DNA of 64,000 nt from Roridomyces roridus (taxonomy: Eukaryota; Basidiomycota; Agaricomycetes; Agaricales; Mycenaceae), in NCBI GenBank assembly GCA_029378245.1, contig JARKIF010000028.1, positions 558,001 through 622,000 on the forward strand, in the 5' to 3' direction. How positions within the stretch are numbered: the stretch's first letter is position 1; every line of letters begins with the position of its first letter. Shown one piece after another: positions 10,477 to 21,418 of this stretch. A program made the position numbers and the translations under genes. Under the pieces are notes generated by a model. That model saw only the letters and a program-made list of their open reading frames with translations. It did not search any database and was not told the DNA's origin.

Positions 10477-12065
10477 CTAACTATCCTCCTCAGCCCACGA
10501 GATCAACTCTGCCATTTGTCCGAAAATCACCCATCCGCGGCGAGCCTCAAGCTTGGGAGAGCCAATTTGCTCGTAGGCTTCTTGGGCAGCGTTGTCGAAC
10601 TCCTGTGGAACCCATCGCAATGCCTCGTCCCGCGAAGAAGGGATGGTCTCCCGCAGCGCATTAATGGCGTCCTGGTCGATCTCCTTGCCGAGGAATTCAA
10701 GCCCGTAGTTGGCGGGGTTCCGGAAGATTTCGAGGGGGGGTGCGCCAGAAATCATGACTTTCTTTGGGTTCTTGCGGGGGGTGTGGTAGTTCCAGTAGAG
10801 TTTGAATTCATCCAGTTTGATTTGAATGATCTTCGACCATAACCAGTGAAACAAATGGCTGTCAAAAGACTCAGCAGGCAAACAGCGCAGTCTTGAACTC
10901 GGGCACTGACATATGGAGCTCACTGGAAGCGTTGAATAGACCATTGGTTTTACCGTCCTCAATCAAATCACGCAGATTGCGACCGATGGTCTTAACCAGC
11001 CATTTCCACAGATTCTCGATCGGAATATTATTGACGCTCTTGAGGGCCATGAAAACCGGCCACGTCCTGGTGTCAACGTTGGGTGTAAGAATTTTTCTGT
11101 GGCTCGTATTACGACAAGCACATGTAAGGAAGCTATCAGAAACGCACCGTATAGCAGACTGAATGGCGTAGATAAATCCAGTTTCAGAGCCGCCATCAAC
11201 AGTCACCTGCATTGGGAAAACTTGAGAAAACATGAGCCGGATGCGCCGAAACAAGTTTGAAAACTGCTCACCTCCGAATTCCTCAAGCAGATCGAGATAG
11301 AGGTGGCCGACGACCGCCGAATGTCTGGCATCAGGGACTGCAACTAACCCGCAGAGAAGACCAGAGGCCTTGTCTCGGAAACCGTAGATCAAGATACCCA
11401 CTGGACCCATGCGAAGGGCCGCTGTAGCGAGTTTCTCGTGGCCGTCACAATGGAGCTCTTGGAAGACACCCTGCGCTGTGAGGTTCGTGCGGATGATCTT
11501 GTCCTTGTTGCCAGGATACCGCTGCTTGGATGTCCCCGGGGCATTGTCCTTCATGATCTGCCGGACTGTATCCCTGGTAGATAGATGCATCAGTGTAAAT
11601 ATACACGCAATTAGGGAGAATGTGAACGCACCGAGGGATCTGATAGCCGTCCAACGCGAGAAAAGTCTTCATGGCGTCTGGCCCGTTTGTTTTGTTGACG
11701 TCGTCGTCCAATTTGTCGCAGATGAGCGTGGTTGCAACAGACACGGGCGGTGGCTTGCGGACAGTCGGGATGTTGAACTGCTTGTTCAGTTCTTTGAGCT
11801 TGGTGGCTCTACATTGAGAGGTTTGTTAATTTATTGGGCAGGAGGCCATGCAACACGTACTTGATATGATATTGGTGCTCATCCGCCAAGTTCTGGATTC
11901 GTTGTTTGGCTGAAAGCTTCAGGCTGGCGTAACTGAGGAGAGCGGCACGGAGTACATCATCCGAGGGCGCTATGCGAAAGGAATAAATCCAAGGCTCGCA
12001 TGTCGTGGACTGTCCAACTTACGCTCCCCATTATCGACTCCGTTCTTCCCCTTAGTATTGGCCAT
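10477..12065 (-). CDS. DDE integrase-core transposase
   Basis: Begins MANTKGKNGVDNGE at 12065 and ends SWAEEDS at 10477, with at least five introns. An N-terminal helical segment (AKQRIQNLADEHQYHIK...LKELNKQFNIPTVRKPP) looks like a helix-turn-helix DNA-binding region. The core matches the fungal integrase core fold. Its candidate acidic triad is D in ELHCDGHEKL, D in MQVTVDGGSETGF, and E in KSVNNIPIENLWKWL. The spacing and the context GFRDKASGLL...VVGHLYLDLLEEFGG fit a retroviral-type catalytic domain. The C-terminal region (WLWSKIIQIKLDEFKLYWNYH) also fits these proteins. It lies just inside the right inverted repeat and is presumably the enzyme that moves the 9.5-kb element. All triad residues are present. 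Confidence 0.8.
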
Positions 12066-12522
12066 TGTTGGGTGCAGGTGTTGGAATGAGAACTCGAGCG
12101 AGGGTGTTTGTATGAGAGAGGAGGATGAGGAGGGATATATAAGCGAGCCGGGCGTGCATTGTTTGCACCAGGTCTATTGTTCGCTGGTGAAGATTTCGCC
12201 GTACATGAATGGCCCAGACACCGGGTGGCACATTGAACGACAGTGATACACGCGAACGAGCCATGCACTCATCCCCGCACGCGAAATCGCGCCGGGGGTG
12301 GCGGACATGGCTTTGATCCCGTTAACGCAGTCGTGAGGCCTTGAGGAATGTACAATGGTACCAGAGGAAAGTGCCGCCGAGCGAAAGACGTGTGAGCGCA
12401 ACATAAGTGGGCAATGACAACACAAGTCGTTGGCGGTGGGTGTCGGGGGCGGACAGCTGTACCAGGTGACACGTCGGATAGATACATACCTCAGCGACCT
12501 CCGTCCCTGATTCCCTCGTTTT
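12066..12522. other. Promoter-side spacer of the integrase gene
   Basis: Between the integrase start and the right inverted repeat. It holds the TATA motif listed separately and no gene. ORFs here are short and in conflicting frames. Confidence 0.5.
12132..12142 (-). promoter_or_regulatory. TATA box upstream of integrase gene
   Basis: Read on the minus strand as CTTATATATCC, about 70 bp before the integrase ATG at 12065. It lies inside the element, so the transposase would carry its own promoter. Confidence 0.5.
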
Positions 12523-12831
12523 CGCGTCGTAGGTGCCGGTCGTTGGCCATGGGAGTAGCAGAGAAGCAGAGTGATGACTTACGGCAGGTGATCCGCCGCG
12601 GATCGGGATGCCGACTCGGACTGGGACAACTTCAGAGTCATACCGACATACACCTTACACATACTTACAGGTACCATACTACCTATTACTCCCCTTAAAG
12701 CACTGTGCGATGGCCCTGACCATGAGGGGACGGTGTATCAAAAGGCCGTCGGTCATATCTAGCCGACATCAATTGACGAACAATGGGAGATCAAATATCA
12801 AATTTGAACCGCGACCAATCCGCCGACCATA
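12523..12831 (-). repeat. Right terminal inverted repeat of the 9.5-kb element
   Basis: Reverse complement of the left arm with a few substitutions and small indels. Its outer end reads CCGCCGACCATA, directly followed by the TATGGA duplication. Near-identity of the arms suggests recent transposition or ongoing homogenisation. Confidence 0.88.
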
Positions 12832-12837
12832 TATGGA
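12832..12837 (+). repeat. 6-bp target-site duplication (right), TATGGA
   Basis: Exact match to 3281-3286, abutting the right terminus of the 9.5-kb element. Confidence 0.75.
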
Positions 12838-12888
12838 GTCACACCTCATCTCCATAGGCGCCATGACAACGAAATAAAGCATGATGGC

Positions 12889-12956
12889 AATCAATCATTC
12901 TTCTAATGCATTAATCATTCTTCTAATGCATTAATCATTCTTCTAATGCATCAATC
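12889..12956 (+). repeat. Short tandem array, 20-bp unit
   Basis: About three and a half head-to-tail copies of TCATTCTTCTAATGCATTAA, immediately outside the right end of the 9.5-kb element and upstream of the TPR-CHAT gene. The last unit is degenerate. Confidence 0.85.
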
Positions 12957-12999
12957 ATTCATTCTACCTGCCTCCGGGATCATATATATTGGCATCTGC

Positions 13000-15900
13000 A
13001 TGGAGCTCAGAAAGCAGCACCCATCAGACCCATCATGCCCAGACTGTGAGTTTACATCATCATTCAGCCTGTATCCGCTGCCCATTGTTCAATCTACCAG
13101 GCTTTATATCCACAGTGAATTCTCATTTTTGCCTGAGACGAAATATTCTGCTGACAATTGTTGTGGCTTAGGAATTGGTGTGAAATCCATGATCAATGAA
13201 CATCCAGATCTTCCTGCAGGGATGAAAATGTTTGCACAGCTTATAGTGAACAACAACATCATCCAGAAAACTGTGTCAGTGGAACAAGAGCAAACTGGAA
13301 CTTCTGCTACTTGGACAATGAACTTTGATTGCACTATGTATGAATCCCCCTTGTGCATTTAGCCTCACCATTGACCAGCAATTCCTCATTAGCCCACCAA
13401 ATGTGACCATATTCTGCATAACAGTTCTGCGGGAGGCTCAAGGTGTCAGACTCATTGGTTTTGCTGAGATTGCACATGGGCCGGATGAAGATCTTGCTTT
13501 TGGAGAAGAGCAGAAGTGTATGTGCACATAACTCAAATATGACAAACATTGACAGATGACTTAATAGCATTCCAACTACCACTTACAAGAGTGAACATTG
13601 ACGGTCCTTTGCTTACACTGGCAGTGGAATTCAACTCAAGTGCTACAGCGGAATTGAGTACCAAGAATGACTGGACTGTTCAAAGTAAGGCATAAACCCA
13701 CCAGATAAACTAGGAGTCTTCTAATGATAATACAGTTGGTCCATCATACCAGGAGACAGACCCAACATTCTTGGTCCTGATGAAATTGATGACATCAGCA
13801 GATTTTCAGGATCTGTGCACAGCACACAAGCTGCTACTTTTCCGGTTTCCCGCCAACCAGGAGCGAGGACAGCTGCTGCAGTTGGTGGGCAATTTCTGCC
13901 TGGAACAGTGGAAGAGAAAGACATCAATGGAAGCTCTAAACCAGGCCATATTGGCCAATGATGATGCTGTCCGGGAAGATCCAACAAATGTAACTTTGTT
14001 GTCTGGGTTATGGACAGCATTATCACATCGTGTGATGGCACTCCATAATGGTGTGGATATTGACAGACATGTTGAAGTGGCAGAGAAAATTCTTTTTCTA
14101 ATGAGAGACGGTCATCCTGAGAAGGCATCCATGTTGGTCACCCTTGGACGCTGCCTCATAACACGGTTTGAGAACCTTGGGAGCATCAAGGACCTGGACA
14201 GAGCAGTATCAGTCCTTGGGGAGGCAGTGGGTCTCACACCGAAAAGCAATCCAAACAAGGCATCCAGGTTAAAGGACCTTGGAGAATCCCTTATCACACG
14301 ATTTGCCCAGATTGGCAGCCTGGAGGACCTAAACAGGTCAGTGTTGGTCCTTGAGGATGCAGTGCACCTCACAGAAGGCCACCCGGACAAAGCATCTATG
14401 TTGAACATGCTTGGAGTCTCGCTTTTCACACGGTTTGAGCAGCTTGGCAACCTCGAGGACCTGCAGAGATCAGTGTTGGTCCTTGAGGATGCAGTGAACA
14501 TCACACCAGATGGTCACCCAGACAAGGCATTCATGTTGATTAACCTTGGAAACTCCCTCCACATACAATTTGGCCAACTTGGCAGCCTTGAGGACCTGCA
14601 GAGGTCAGTGTCACTGCGTGAGGATGCATTGCGCCGCACACCAGACAGCCATCCAGAAAGGGCATCATGGCTGACTAACCTTGGAGGCTCCCTTATCACA
14701 CGATTTGCCCAGATAGGCAGCCTGGAGGACCTGAACAGGTCAGTGTTGGTCCTTGAGGATGCAGTGTGCATCACACCAGAAGGTCACCCGGACAAAGCAT
14801 CTATGTTGAGCAACCTTGGAGCCTCTCTTTTCGCACGGTTTGAGCAGCTGGGCAGCCTCGAAGACCTGCAGAGATCAGTGTTGGTCCTTGAGGATGCAGT
14901 GAACATCACACCAGACAGTCACCCAGACAAGGCATCCATGTTGAATAGCCTTGGAAACTCCATCCACACACGATTTGAGCAACTTGGCAGCCTTGAGGAT
15001 CTGCACCGTTCAGTGTCCCTGTGTGAGGGTGCATTGCACCTTACACCAGACAGTCATCCAGAAAAGGCATCACGCTTGGCCAACCTTGGGGGCTCCCTTA
15101 TCACACAATTTCGCCAGCTTGGCAGCATCAAGGACCTACACAAGTCAGTGTCTGTGCGTGAGAATGCAGTGCAGCTCACACCAGATGGCCACCCAGACAA
15201 GGCAACCATGCTAGATAATCTTGGAAACTCCCTTTGCATACGATTTGAGCAGCTTGGCAGCCTCGAGGACCTGCAGAGGTCAGTGTTGCTGCGTGAAGAT
15301 GCACTGTGCTCCACACCAGAAGGCCACCTAGACAGGGCATCTAGGTTAAACAACCTTGGAGTCTCCCTCTACACACGATTTGGCCAACTTGGCAGCCTCG
15401 AGGACCTGCAGAGGTCAGTGTCCCTGCGTGAGGATGCATTGCGCCTCACACCAGATGGCCACCCAGACAAGGCAACCATGCTGGATAACCTTGGAAACTC
15501 CCTTTGCATACGATTTGAGCAGCTTGGCAGCCTCGAGGACCTACACAAGGCAGTGTCTGTGCGTGAGAATGCAGTGCACCTCACACCAGATGGTGGCCCA
15601 GACAAGGCAAACAGGCTGGATAACCTCGCAAATTCCCTTTGCACACGATTTGAGCAGCTTGGTAGCCTTGAGGACCTGCAGAGGTCAGTGCTGCTGCATG
15701 AAGATGCAGTGCATCTGACACCAGAAGGACACCCAGACAGGATATCCAAGCTAAGTAACCTTGGAGGTTCCCTTGTCATACAGTTTCACCAGCTTGGCAG
15801 CTTGGAGGACCTGAACAGGTCCGTGTCTGTTCTTGAGAATGCAGTGCGGCTCACACCGGATGGCCATCCAAGCAAGGGCATTATATTAAAGAACCTTGGA

Positions 15901-18084
15901 GCCTCTGTTTTCGAACGATTTAGGCAGCTTGGAAGTGTCAAGGATCTTCACAAGTCAGTGTCAGTGCATGAGGATGCAGTGCACCTCACACCAGAAGGCC
16001 ACCCAGACAGGGCATCCATGTTGAACAACCTTGGAAACTCTCTTAGCACACAATTTGAGCTGCTTGGCAGCCTCGAGGACTTGAACAAGTCAGTTTTGGT
16101 CCTTGAGGATGCTCTGCGCCTCACACCAGACGGCCACCCAGACAAGGCATCTGTGTTGTCCAGTCTTGGAATTTCTCTTAGCAAACGATTTGGCCAGTCT
16201 GGCAGCCTCGAGGATCTGAACAGGGCACTGTCAGTGCATGGGGATGCAGTGTCTCTCACACCAGAAGGTCACCCACACAAGGCATCTAGGCTGTCTAACC
16301 TCGCAACTTCCCTTATGAGGCAGTTTGCGCAATCACATGATGATTCTGTACTGCGCTATGCCAACACTACCTATTCTTCAGCAGCATGTTCTGCCACAGG
16401 CTCCGCTAATGTTCGATTTCAGTCAGCCTCAGAGTGGGCACTCTCTTGCATCAAATTGGGGGAATCACCGATGAAGGCATATCAGGTTGCCCTGGACCTA
16501 CTTCCAGAGCTTGCATGGTTGGGACTACCCATACCTGATCGCCACCACCATCTCAGAAGTGCTGGGGAGATTGTCAGGAGTGCAGCAGCAAGCGCCCTTG
16601 CAGCTGATCAGCCTGAGAAAGCAGTAGAATGGCTAGAGCAAGGCCGCTCTATCATTTGGGGACAACTGCTGAATCTCCGTACACCAATGGATGCCCTCAT
16701 GGAGAGGGACCCTAGGTGTGCTAATGAACTTCTCTTCCTATCTTCTCAGTTAGAGAGATTAGGAAATATACATGCACCAAGCTCATGGACTCCTCAGCCA
16801 TCACAACAGTCCATTGCCGCCCAAGCATACCGTGCTGCTGAAAGGAGGCAAACACTCATCCAGGAGATCCGGCAGTTGGAAGGCTTTGAGAGGTTTTCAA
16901 TGCCCAAAACAATCTCCGAACTTTCCTCAGCAGCACAGGGAGGACATGTTGTTATTATCAATGTTACTGACACCCAATGTGATGCACTGGTCTTACATCA
17001 TGGACCAGACTGCAAGGTTATACATATCCCCTTGGATCTCCTTAACAAAGACCTCAATGCTCCAGTGGGCCTCTCTAAATCATTCCAAGAGCTTGTGGGC
17101 AGGAACATCAGACTGTCTGGAATGAAAGAAGGCCAACTGACTACAGAGGATGGGTTCAAAAACATTTTGTCCACCCTTTGGTTTGATATTGTCAAGCCAG
17201 TCCTCAATGGGCTTGCTTTCAACGGTGTGAGACCTCTCTTTGCTACCACTTATAATTTCCTGACAAATATCTTAGCTACCAACAATAGCCAACAAGCCTC
17301 GTATCTGGTGGTGTCTGACTGGTCCATTGGTGTTCCTTCCCATACATGCAGCGGGAATCTACAGCAGTAAGGAGAGCACAATTGGATCCAAAGTGTCGGA
17401 TTATGTGATTTCATCTTACACCCCATCCTTAACTGCCCTTATTGAAGGATATCGTCGTAACCCTGTATTACACAAGGGTCTTCAGGTGCTTGCAGTTGCA
17501 CAACCTGCAGCATCAGGGCGACCACACATTCCTGGAACCAAGACAGAGATTAACCACATACAAAATCTTGCTCAAACAAGAAGGATCCCTGTTGTCACCT
17601 TGTATGAGCATATAGCAACAGTAGAGAGGGTTCAGGAAGAGATGCAAAAGTCCCAATGGGCCCACTTTGCATGCCATGGTGTACAGGATGTCACCACTCC
17701 AACTGCAAGTGCACTTCTCCTTGCTGGAGATTCACGCTTGACACTTGCCGACATCATTCAATTGGCTCTGCCCCATGCCAACTTTGCTTTTCTATCTGCA
17801 TGCCAAACTGCAACTGGAGAGGAGACACTTCAGGAGGAATCAGTCCACCTTGCAGCTGGTATGCTATTAGCCGGCTATCGTGGCGTGATTGCTACCATGT
17901 GGACAATCACAGACCCAGATGCACCACAAGTTGCCAAGGATGTTTATGAACATCTGCTGCACACATCGCCACCAGATCCAACCAAGGCAGCAGAGGCTTT
18001 GCATTTGGCAGTTCAGAATTGCTTGAAAGGAACCCTGACAAGTCTTTCCTGCATTGGGTTCCATATGTTCACATTGGTATATGA
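13000..18084 (+). CDS. TPR-repeat protein with C-terminal CHAT protease domain
   Basis: A large protein with three parts. The N-terminal part, spread over several exons before 13771, is C2-like (GIGVKSMINEHPDLPAGMKM..., FCITVLREAQGVRLIGFAEIA). The middle holds ~16 tetratricopeptide-like repeats of 42 residues around LGSLEDLxRSV and GHPDKAS. The C-terminal CHAT domain is a caspase-like peptidase fold, with the His in WAHFACHG and the Cys in FLSACQTATG. Intron 17225-17288 restores the family block PRIWWCLTGPLVFLPIHAAGIY. The expected ending (NPDKSFLHWVPYVHIGI, stop 18082-18084) lies in a different frame from the preceding helix, implying a one-base frameshift at about 18015-18031. In bacteria, TPR-CHAT proteins are proteases in defence and cell death; in mushrooms the family is expanded with unknown roles. 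The start at 13000 is tentative. Confidence 0.78.
14110..16330 (+). repeat. Coding tandem repeat, 126-bp unit, about 16 copies
   Basis: Encodes the TPR array. Units are 126 bp and are strongly alike at DNA level (recurrent AGGTCAGTGT, GCAGCCT(C/T)GAGGACCTG, CACACCAGA), which points to unequal exchange. One unit near 14370 is one codon short (LTEGHPDKA instead of LTPEGHPDKA). Copy number probably varies between strains. Confidence 0.9.
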
Positions 18085-19000
18085 GCTGATCTTCAACCTA
18101 CCGAAGTTTTTTTTTTTTTTTTTTCAGTTTCTTCTTGTACTTGTTGTTATGTGGATTTGTATACTACATAGTGCTGGGTGACTTCCTGTACTGTACTATT
18201 ACGACCGTTTATTCACTGGGTGTCACGCGTCACCACAAAAGTTCACTGGATAAGAAGTTCACTGAGCGGCCATCACATCAAATTGCCATATATGGTCTGA
18301 TGGCATCACTAAGATCACACATACCGTCAATAGTTGATGGGAAATCACAGTTTTCCGAGTTGCCGAGTCAAAAATTTTCATTGTCACCCGTCACTGGTTC
18401 AAATTCATTCATTTCACAGGCGGCCGTCACCCGTCACCCGAACAAATGGTCGTAATAGTACAGTAATGCAGATGTGCACTTTTTAGATACTTGGCGGTTC
18501 CATTGATGGTAAGTGTGAGTAGTCTATAGTAGTGCTGGCCAAAAATATGATATGGGAAAATATATTCAGGTGAATATGGATATGATACGAGCTCTGGGGT
18601 CCAATGGGATACGAATACATCTGAATATGAATATGATAAAATATGGATATGAATACGATATGCAGTGGGTATATTGAAATATATTCAGATACGCCGGCCA
18701 CTGGTAATCAGGCTCAAATCAGGCTCGGAGAGCACGGCAATCACAGAATTAATAATGATCTTGATGATCGGCACTTCCGCCTACCACCACCATCGACACC
18801 TTCGACGCCGCTGGCACCGACGCTTTCCCCGCCCGCTCGCCGTTCCAACCCGTAAGCATTCCCATTCCCTAGCCCAGTCGACCACAGGAAGTAGCCTGGT
18901 TACTGGCACCCTCAGTCTCGGCGCAGATGGAATTGGACGAGCGAGGAGGCGAGTCTGATGCGGGTGTATTAGATACCTACGTACTACTTAATTATATAAT
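18085..19000. other. Gene-free stretch after the CHAT gene
   Basis: Contains a ~20-base T run at 18106-18125, the MITE at 18191 and an AT-rich segment (18540-18700) built from GAATATGGATATGATAC-like steps. No coding region was recognised. Confidence 0.6.
18191..18463. mobile_element. MITE with TA duplication, 273 bp
   Basis: Perfect 16-bp terminal inverted repeats, CTGTACTATTACGACC, extending imperfectly inward. The dinucleotide TA flanks both ends (18189-18190 and 18464-18465), as in Tc1/mariner/Fot1-type elements. Subterminal GTCACCCGTCACCCG and GTGTCACGCGTCACC motifs may be transposase-binding repeats. Non-coding. Confidence 0.85.
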
Positions 19001-20187
19001 TAGTGCGCGTTGGAAGGGAAGGCACTGCGGCTCAAGAGATCACCGGATCAGAAATTGATGAGATCGGGTAGGGAGGGAGGGGGGGTCTGAGCATCCTTAA
19101 TTCTCTTTTTTTCAGAGGGTTTCAGGCCTCTTGGGCAGGCTTCCTGAGGCCTGTCTGGGGTCATTCAAAGTGTTTCTTGCAAGAATACCAGGGAAAAATA
19201 CTGATCTGATGAGAATTTCCTATTTCAGCGGTGTTCATCAATCTTTGATGGTAATCACTCTGTTCCAGCCGAGCTCAAATGGGTAATCACAAACACCATG
19301 AAGACGCCGAGCACATGCAAAGCCTCTGGGAACATTCTGGATACCTTTCGGAGGCCCTCTTCAATGCTGGCAGGTAATGACGTACATCTCTACTTACTTC
19401 GTATATAAGACTTTCCTTATCTGTATTAGACTTCAGTTGATAATTGACGTTCTTGACTACTTGTCTTGGCTGGTTCCTACTCCTTTCCTTCCTATCAACA
19501 TAGCAAGGTGTCTTAGACACCCTACTCCTCTGTGGTGCTCTTAGATCGCTCCTCCGGTCGACTCCCTCCAACTCCGGTCACTACCGGAGTTCCGGTATCT
19601 ACCCCGGACTTGTCCTTTGGAATCGGATCGTAACATCCGGTGATCTCTTGCTGCAGCTTGGCCATACTTATTACTGTCCCAGTTTCAAATTCAAGTCAAT
19701 GGACATCATTCCCTTTTTGCCGAGCTTGCGCCGAGCCCAAGCCATTGCCCTTGATTCTGAATCACTGACAGCCGTCTGGGCCGACGTAGACCATATGCAA
19801 TTGGAAGACACGGTCATGTGAACACCCAAGGAACGAGGTTTCTCATTGTTGGAGCGAAGTCACAACATTTCACAATACACTGGTCTACTCACGAACTTTC
19901 ACAGCAGAACATGGACCTCACAAGCTTTCAAAAGCTAAGCGAAGTCACTACCCCACCGAACATTATATTCGCAGAGGTTAGGGAGCGATAGTCTGTCGAG
20001 AAAGACTACCTGAACATGTTGAATGCTCATTTCAACCTCCTCGGACGGAAGGCTCAAGCGAGGTACTTGAGACGGCGTGGGCCTTGCCCAAGAGAATCCT
20101 CGGGGAGAGCTAGAGAAGGTTGCAATGGGAGTCGAGCGGTGCAAACTTGACGGGCAGGTCATAAAAGGAGGCACAAAGGATACCCAT
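19001..20187. other. Gene-free stretch
   Basis: No gene supported. A segment at about 19290-19636 reads on the minus strand from TGTTACGATCCG, which looks like a solo LTR start, but I could not find matching short flanking duplications. The rest is unremarkable. Confidence 0.5.
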
Positions 20188-20250
20188 GACTCGGGCCTGA
20201 ATCGAACAGGCGGGTTGTTGCCGATCTGGATATGGCTGTACAGACATTTT
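20188..20250 (-). repeat. tRNA-like SINE, truncated copy
   Basis: Begins GACTCGGGCCTGAATCGAAC and shares the GATCTGGATATGGCTGTACAG middle with the 2686 subfamily, then stops near CAGACATTTT. The preceding body (GCAAACTTGACGGGCAGGTC) matches the region before 1870. Confidence 0.65.
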
Positions 20251-21026
20251 CTAGTCTGTAGCTGATCGCGAGGCATTGATAGGTGGTGACGGAATGTCGT
20301 AATGTGCTGAGTTTCAAATTAGATCATTGATCATCACACCACTGTATTCCCCGCTCAGCTAGCGTGTCCTCCTCCCTCGCCTCCCACCGTCCACAAAACT
20401 GCACGTCCGCGAACAGAGTCGCTCGAGCCACCAACGGCAACCCTCTTGCAACACCTTTGGCGTCCAATCACCTCCTTATGGCCCTGGGGACGCCTGCTTC
20501 ACCGAACGACATCCGGGGCTGCATCCAGCCCAGAATGGCCTCAAATGCCCCACGTCGACGCTGGGGAATCATATTCAAGCCGTAGGATCAATGTGTGGGA
20601 TTGGGACTTGTGTTCTGCGTGCGTAACAATGCTCTTTTGGTGCCCGTACGTGACTCACTCTTCGCTAGTCAGTTTCCAGACACGAACGGGCGCCGATACA
20701 AATGCAAGACGAACCCCTCCTCTCTATTAGCAGCCCCACTCGCTCCCTCAACTCCTCGCAGTCGCCCAGGGCCTAGTCCGGCCACGTTAGCTGCTGTCAA
20801 CGCAGCGGCACGTCTGAGCACGAATGCAAGCCCTCCTGGCATGATTCGGCCCTGAATCGAACAGGGGGGTGAATCCTCGCCCTCTGATAATTATTGTCGC
20901 GACCGAAGCAAAGTCCTGCAGTGCGGGAGGCAGTACTTGCGGGACCTGCGCACCCAAGTCCTCGGGAGAGAGCTGAGGATGTAACAAGTGCGGCAACACA
21001 CTCACTGTGATGTGTATCAACCCACG

Positions 21027-21075
21027 ACAGATGCGGCACACTCGTGACGTCGCTGATCACAGTGTGCCGCACCTG
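21027..21075. repeat. Palindrome, ACAGATGCGGCACACT arms
   Basis: The left arm ACAGATGCGGCACACT pairs with AGTGTGCCGCACCTGT across a ~17-base centre. The same arms recur at 21370-21418, and related half-sites occur at about 20985 and 21462. Confidence 0.75.
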
Positions 21076-21133
21076 TTGATTTTGTGTTGATTGCCAAGAC
21101 CATTCACTGTGGATTATCTATCCTTCATTCACA

Positions 21134-21324
21134 GACGAAAAAGGGGGGGAGGAGACTGATTTCTTTGCCAGAGAGTGTGTCTTCACTAACCTAACCTAAC
21201 AAATTCTAACCGCCACTCACGGCGGATTCCGAGTTCTTCACGCATTGACGAAAAAGGGGGGGAGAGGATGATTTATTGCCAAACAGTGTGTCTGCACTAA
21301 CCTAACCTAACCTATCCCTAACCT
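21134..21324. repeat. Two copies of a unit ending in telomere-like CTAACC repeats
   Basis: The units start GACGAAAAAGGGGGG and run through a ...CAGTGTGTCT-CACTAACCTAACCTAA end (21134-21200 and 21247-21324). The second ends CTAACCTAACCTAACCTATCCCTAACC. Basidiomycete telomeres are usually CCCTAA repeats, so these are degenerate interstitial telomere-like tracts. Confidence 0.7.
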
Positions 21325-21369
21325 CATTGTGGGCAACTCAGAAAGTCTTGGCCATCAGTCAATCATTGA

Positions 21370-21418
21370 CAGATGCGGCACACTGTGATCTTGCCGTCAT
21401 CGAGTGTGCCGCATCTGC
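21370..21418. repeat. Palindrome, second copy
   Basis: ACAGATGCGGCACACT pairs with AGTGTGCCGCATCTG. With the copy at 21027 it brackets the telomere-like units. Confidence 0.75.

Larger units (their letters stand above)
3287..12831. mobile_element. 9.5-kb TIR transposon with integrase-core and alpha-kinase cargo
   Basis: The ends are ~310-bp inverted repeats that match almost base for base over the outer 150 bp (about five differences). They start TATGGTCGGCGGATTGGTC and are flanked by the 6-bp direct repeat TATGGA. Inside are an alpha-kinase gene (+), a weak hypothetical ORF, a second alpha-kinase gene (-) and a DDE integrase-core gene (-). Known basis: retroviral-type integrases and related DDE transposases commonly make 4-6 bp duplications. 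There is no DNA polymerase B or capsid gene, so it is not a Polinton. I infer an autonomous or recently autonomous DNA transposon in which the kinases travel as cargo or cofactors. I do not know a described family with exactly this gene set. Confidence 0.8.

Noticed and set aside
3287..12831. The 9.5-kb element as a Polinton/Maverick
   Set aside because: The integrase and 6-bp duplication fit, but there is no DNA polymerase B, packaging ATPase, protease or capsid gene, and the length is too short.
12889..12956. Possible CRISPR-like array
   Set aside because: A plain head-to-tail 20-bp tandem repeat with no spacers, in a eukaryotic genome.
14112..16259. Long minus-strand open frames (SSRTNTDLFRSSRLPSWPN-type) opposite the TPR array
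   Set aside because: They are shadows of the 126-bp coding repeat: each stop-free antisense frame repeats with the same period and has no start, intron or family support.
18540..18700. A hAT-like element with TAGTGCTGGCC and GGCCGGCGTATC ends
   Set aside because: The end similarity is loose and no 8-bp duplication is present; the interior is simple AT-rich repetition.
19290..19636. Solo LTR (minus strand, TGTTACGATCCG start)
   Set aside because: A plausible TG start, but no matching CA end with a short flanking duplication and no retroelement genes nearby.
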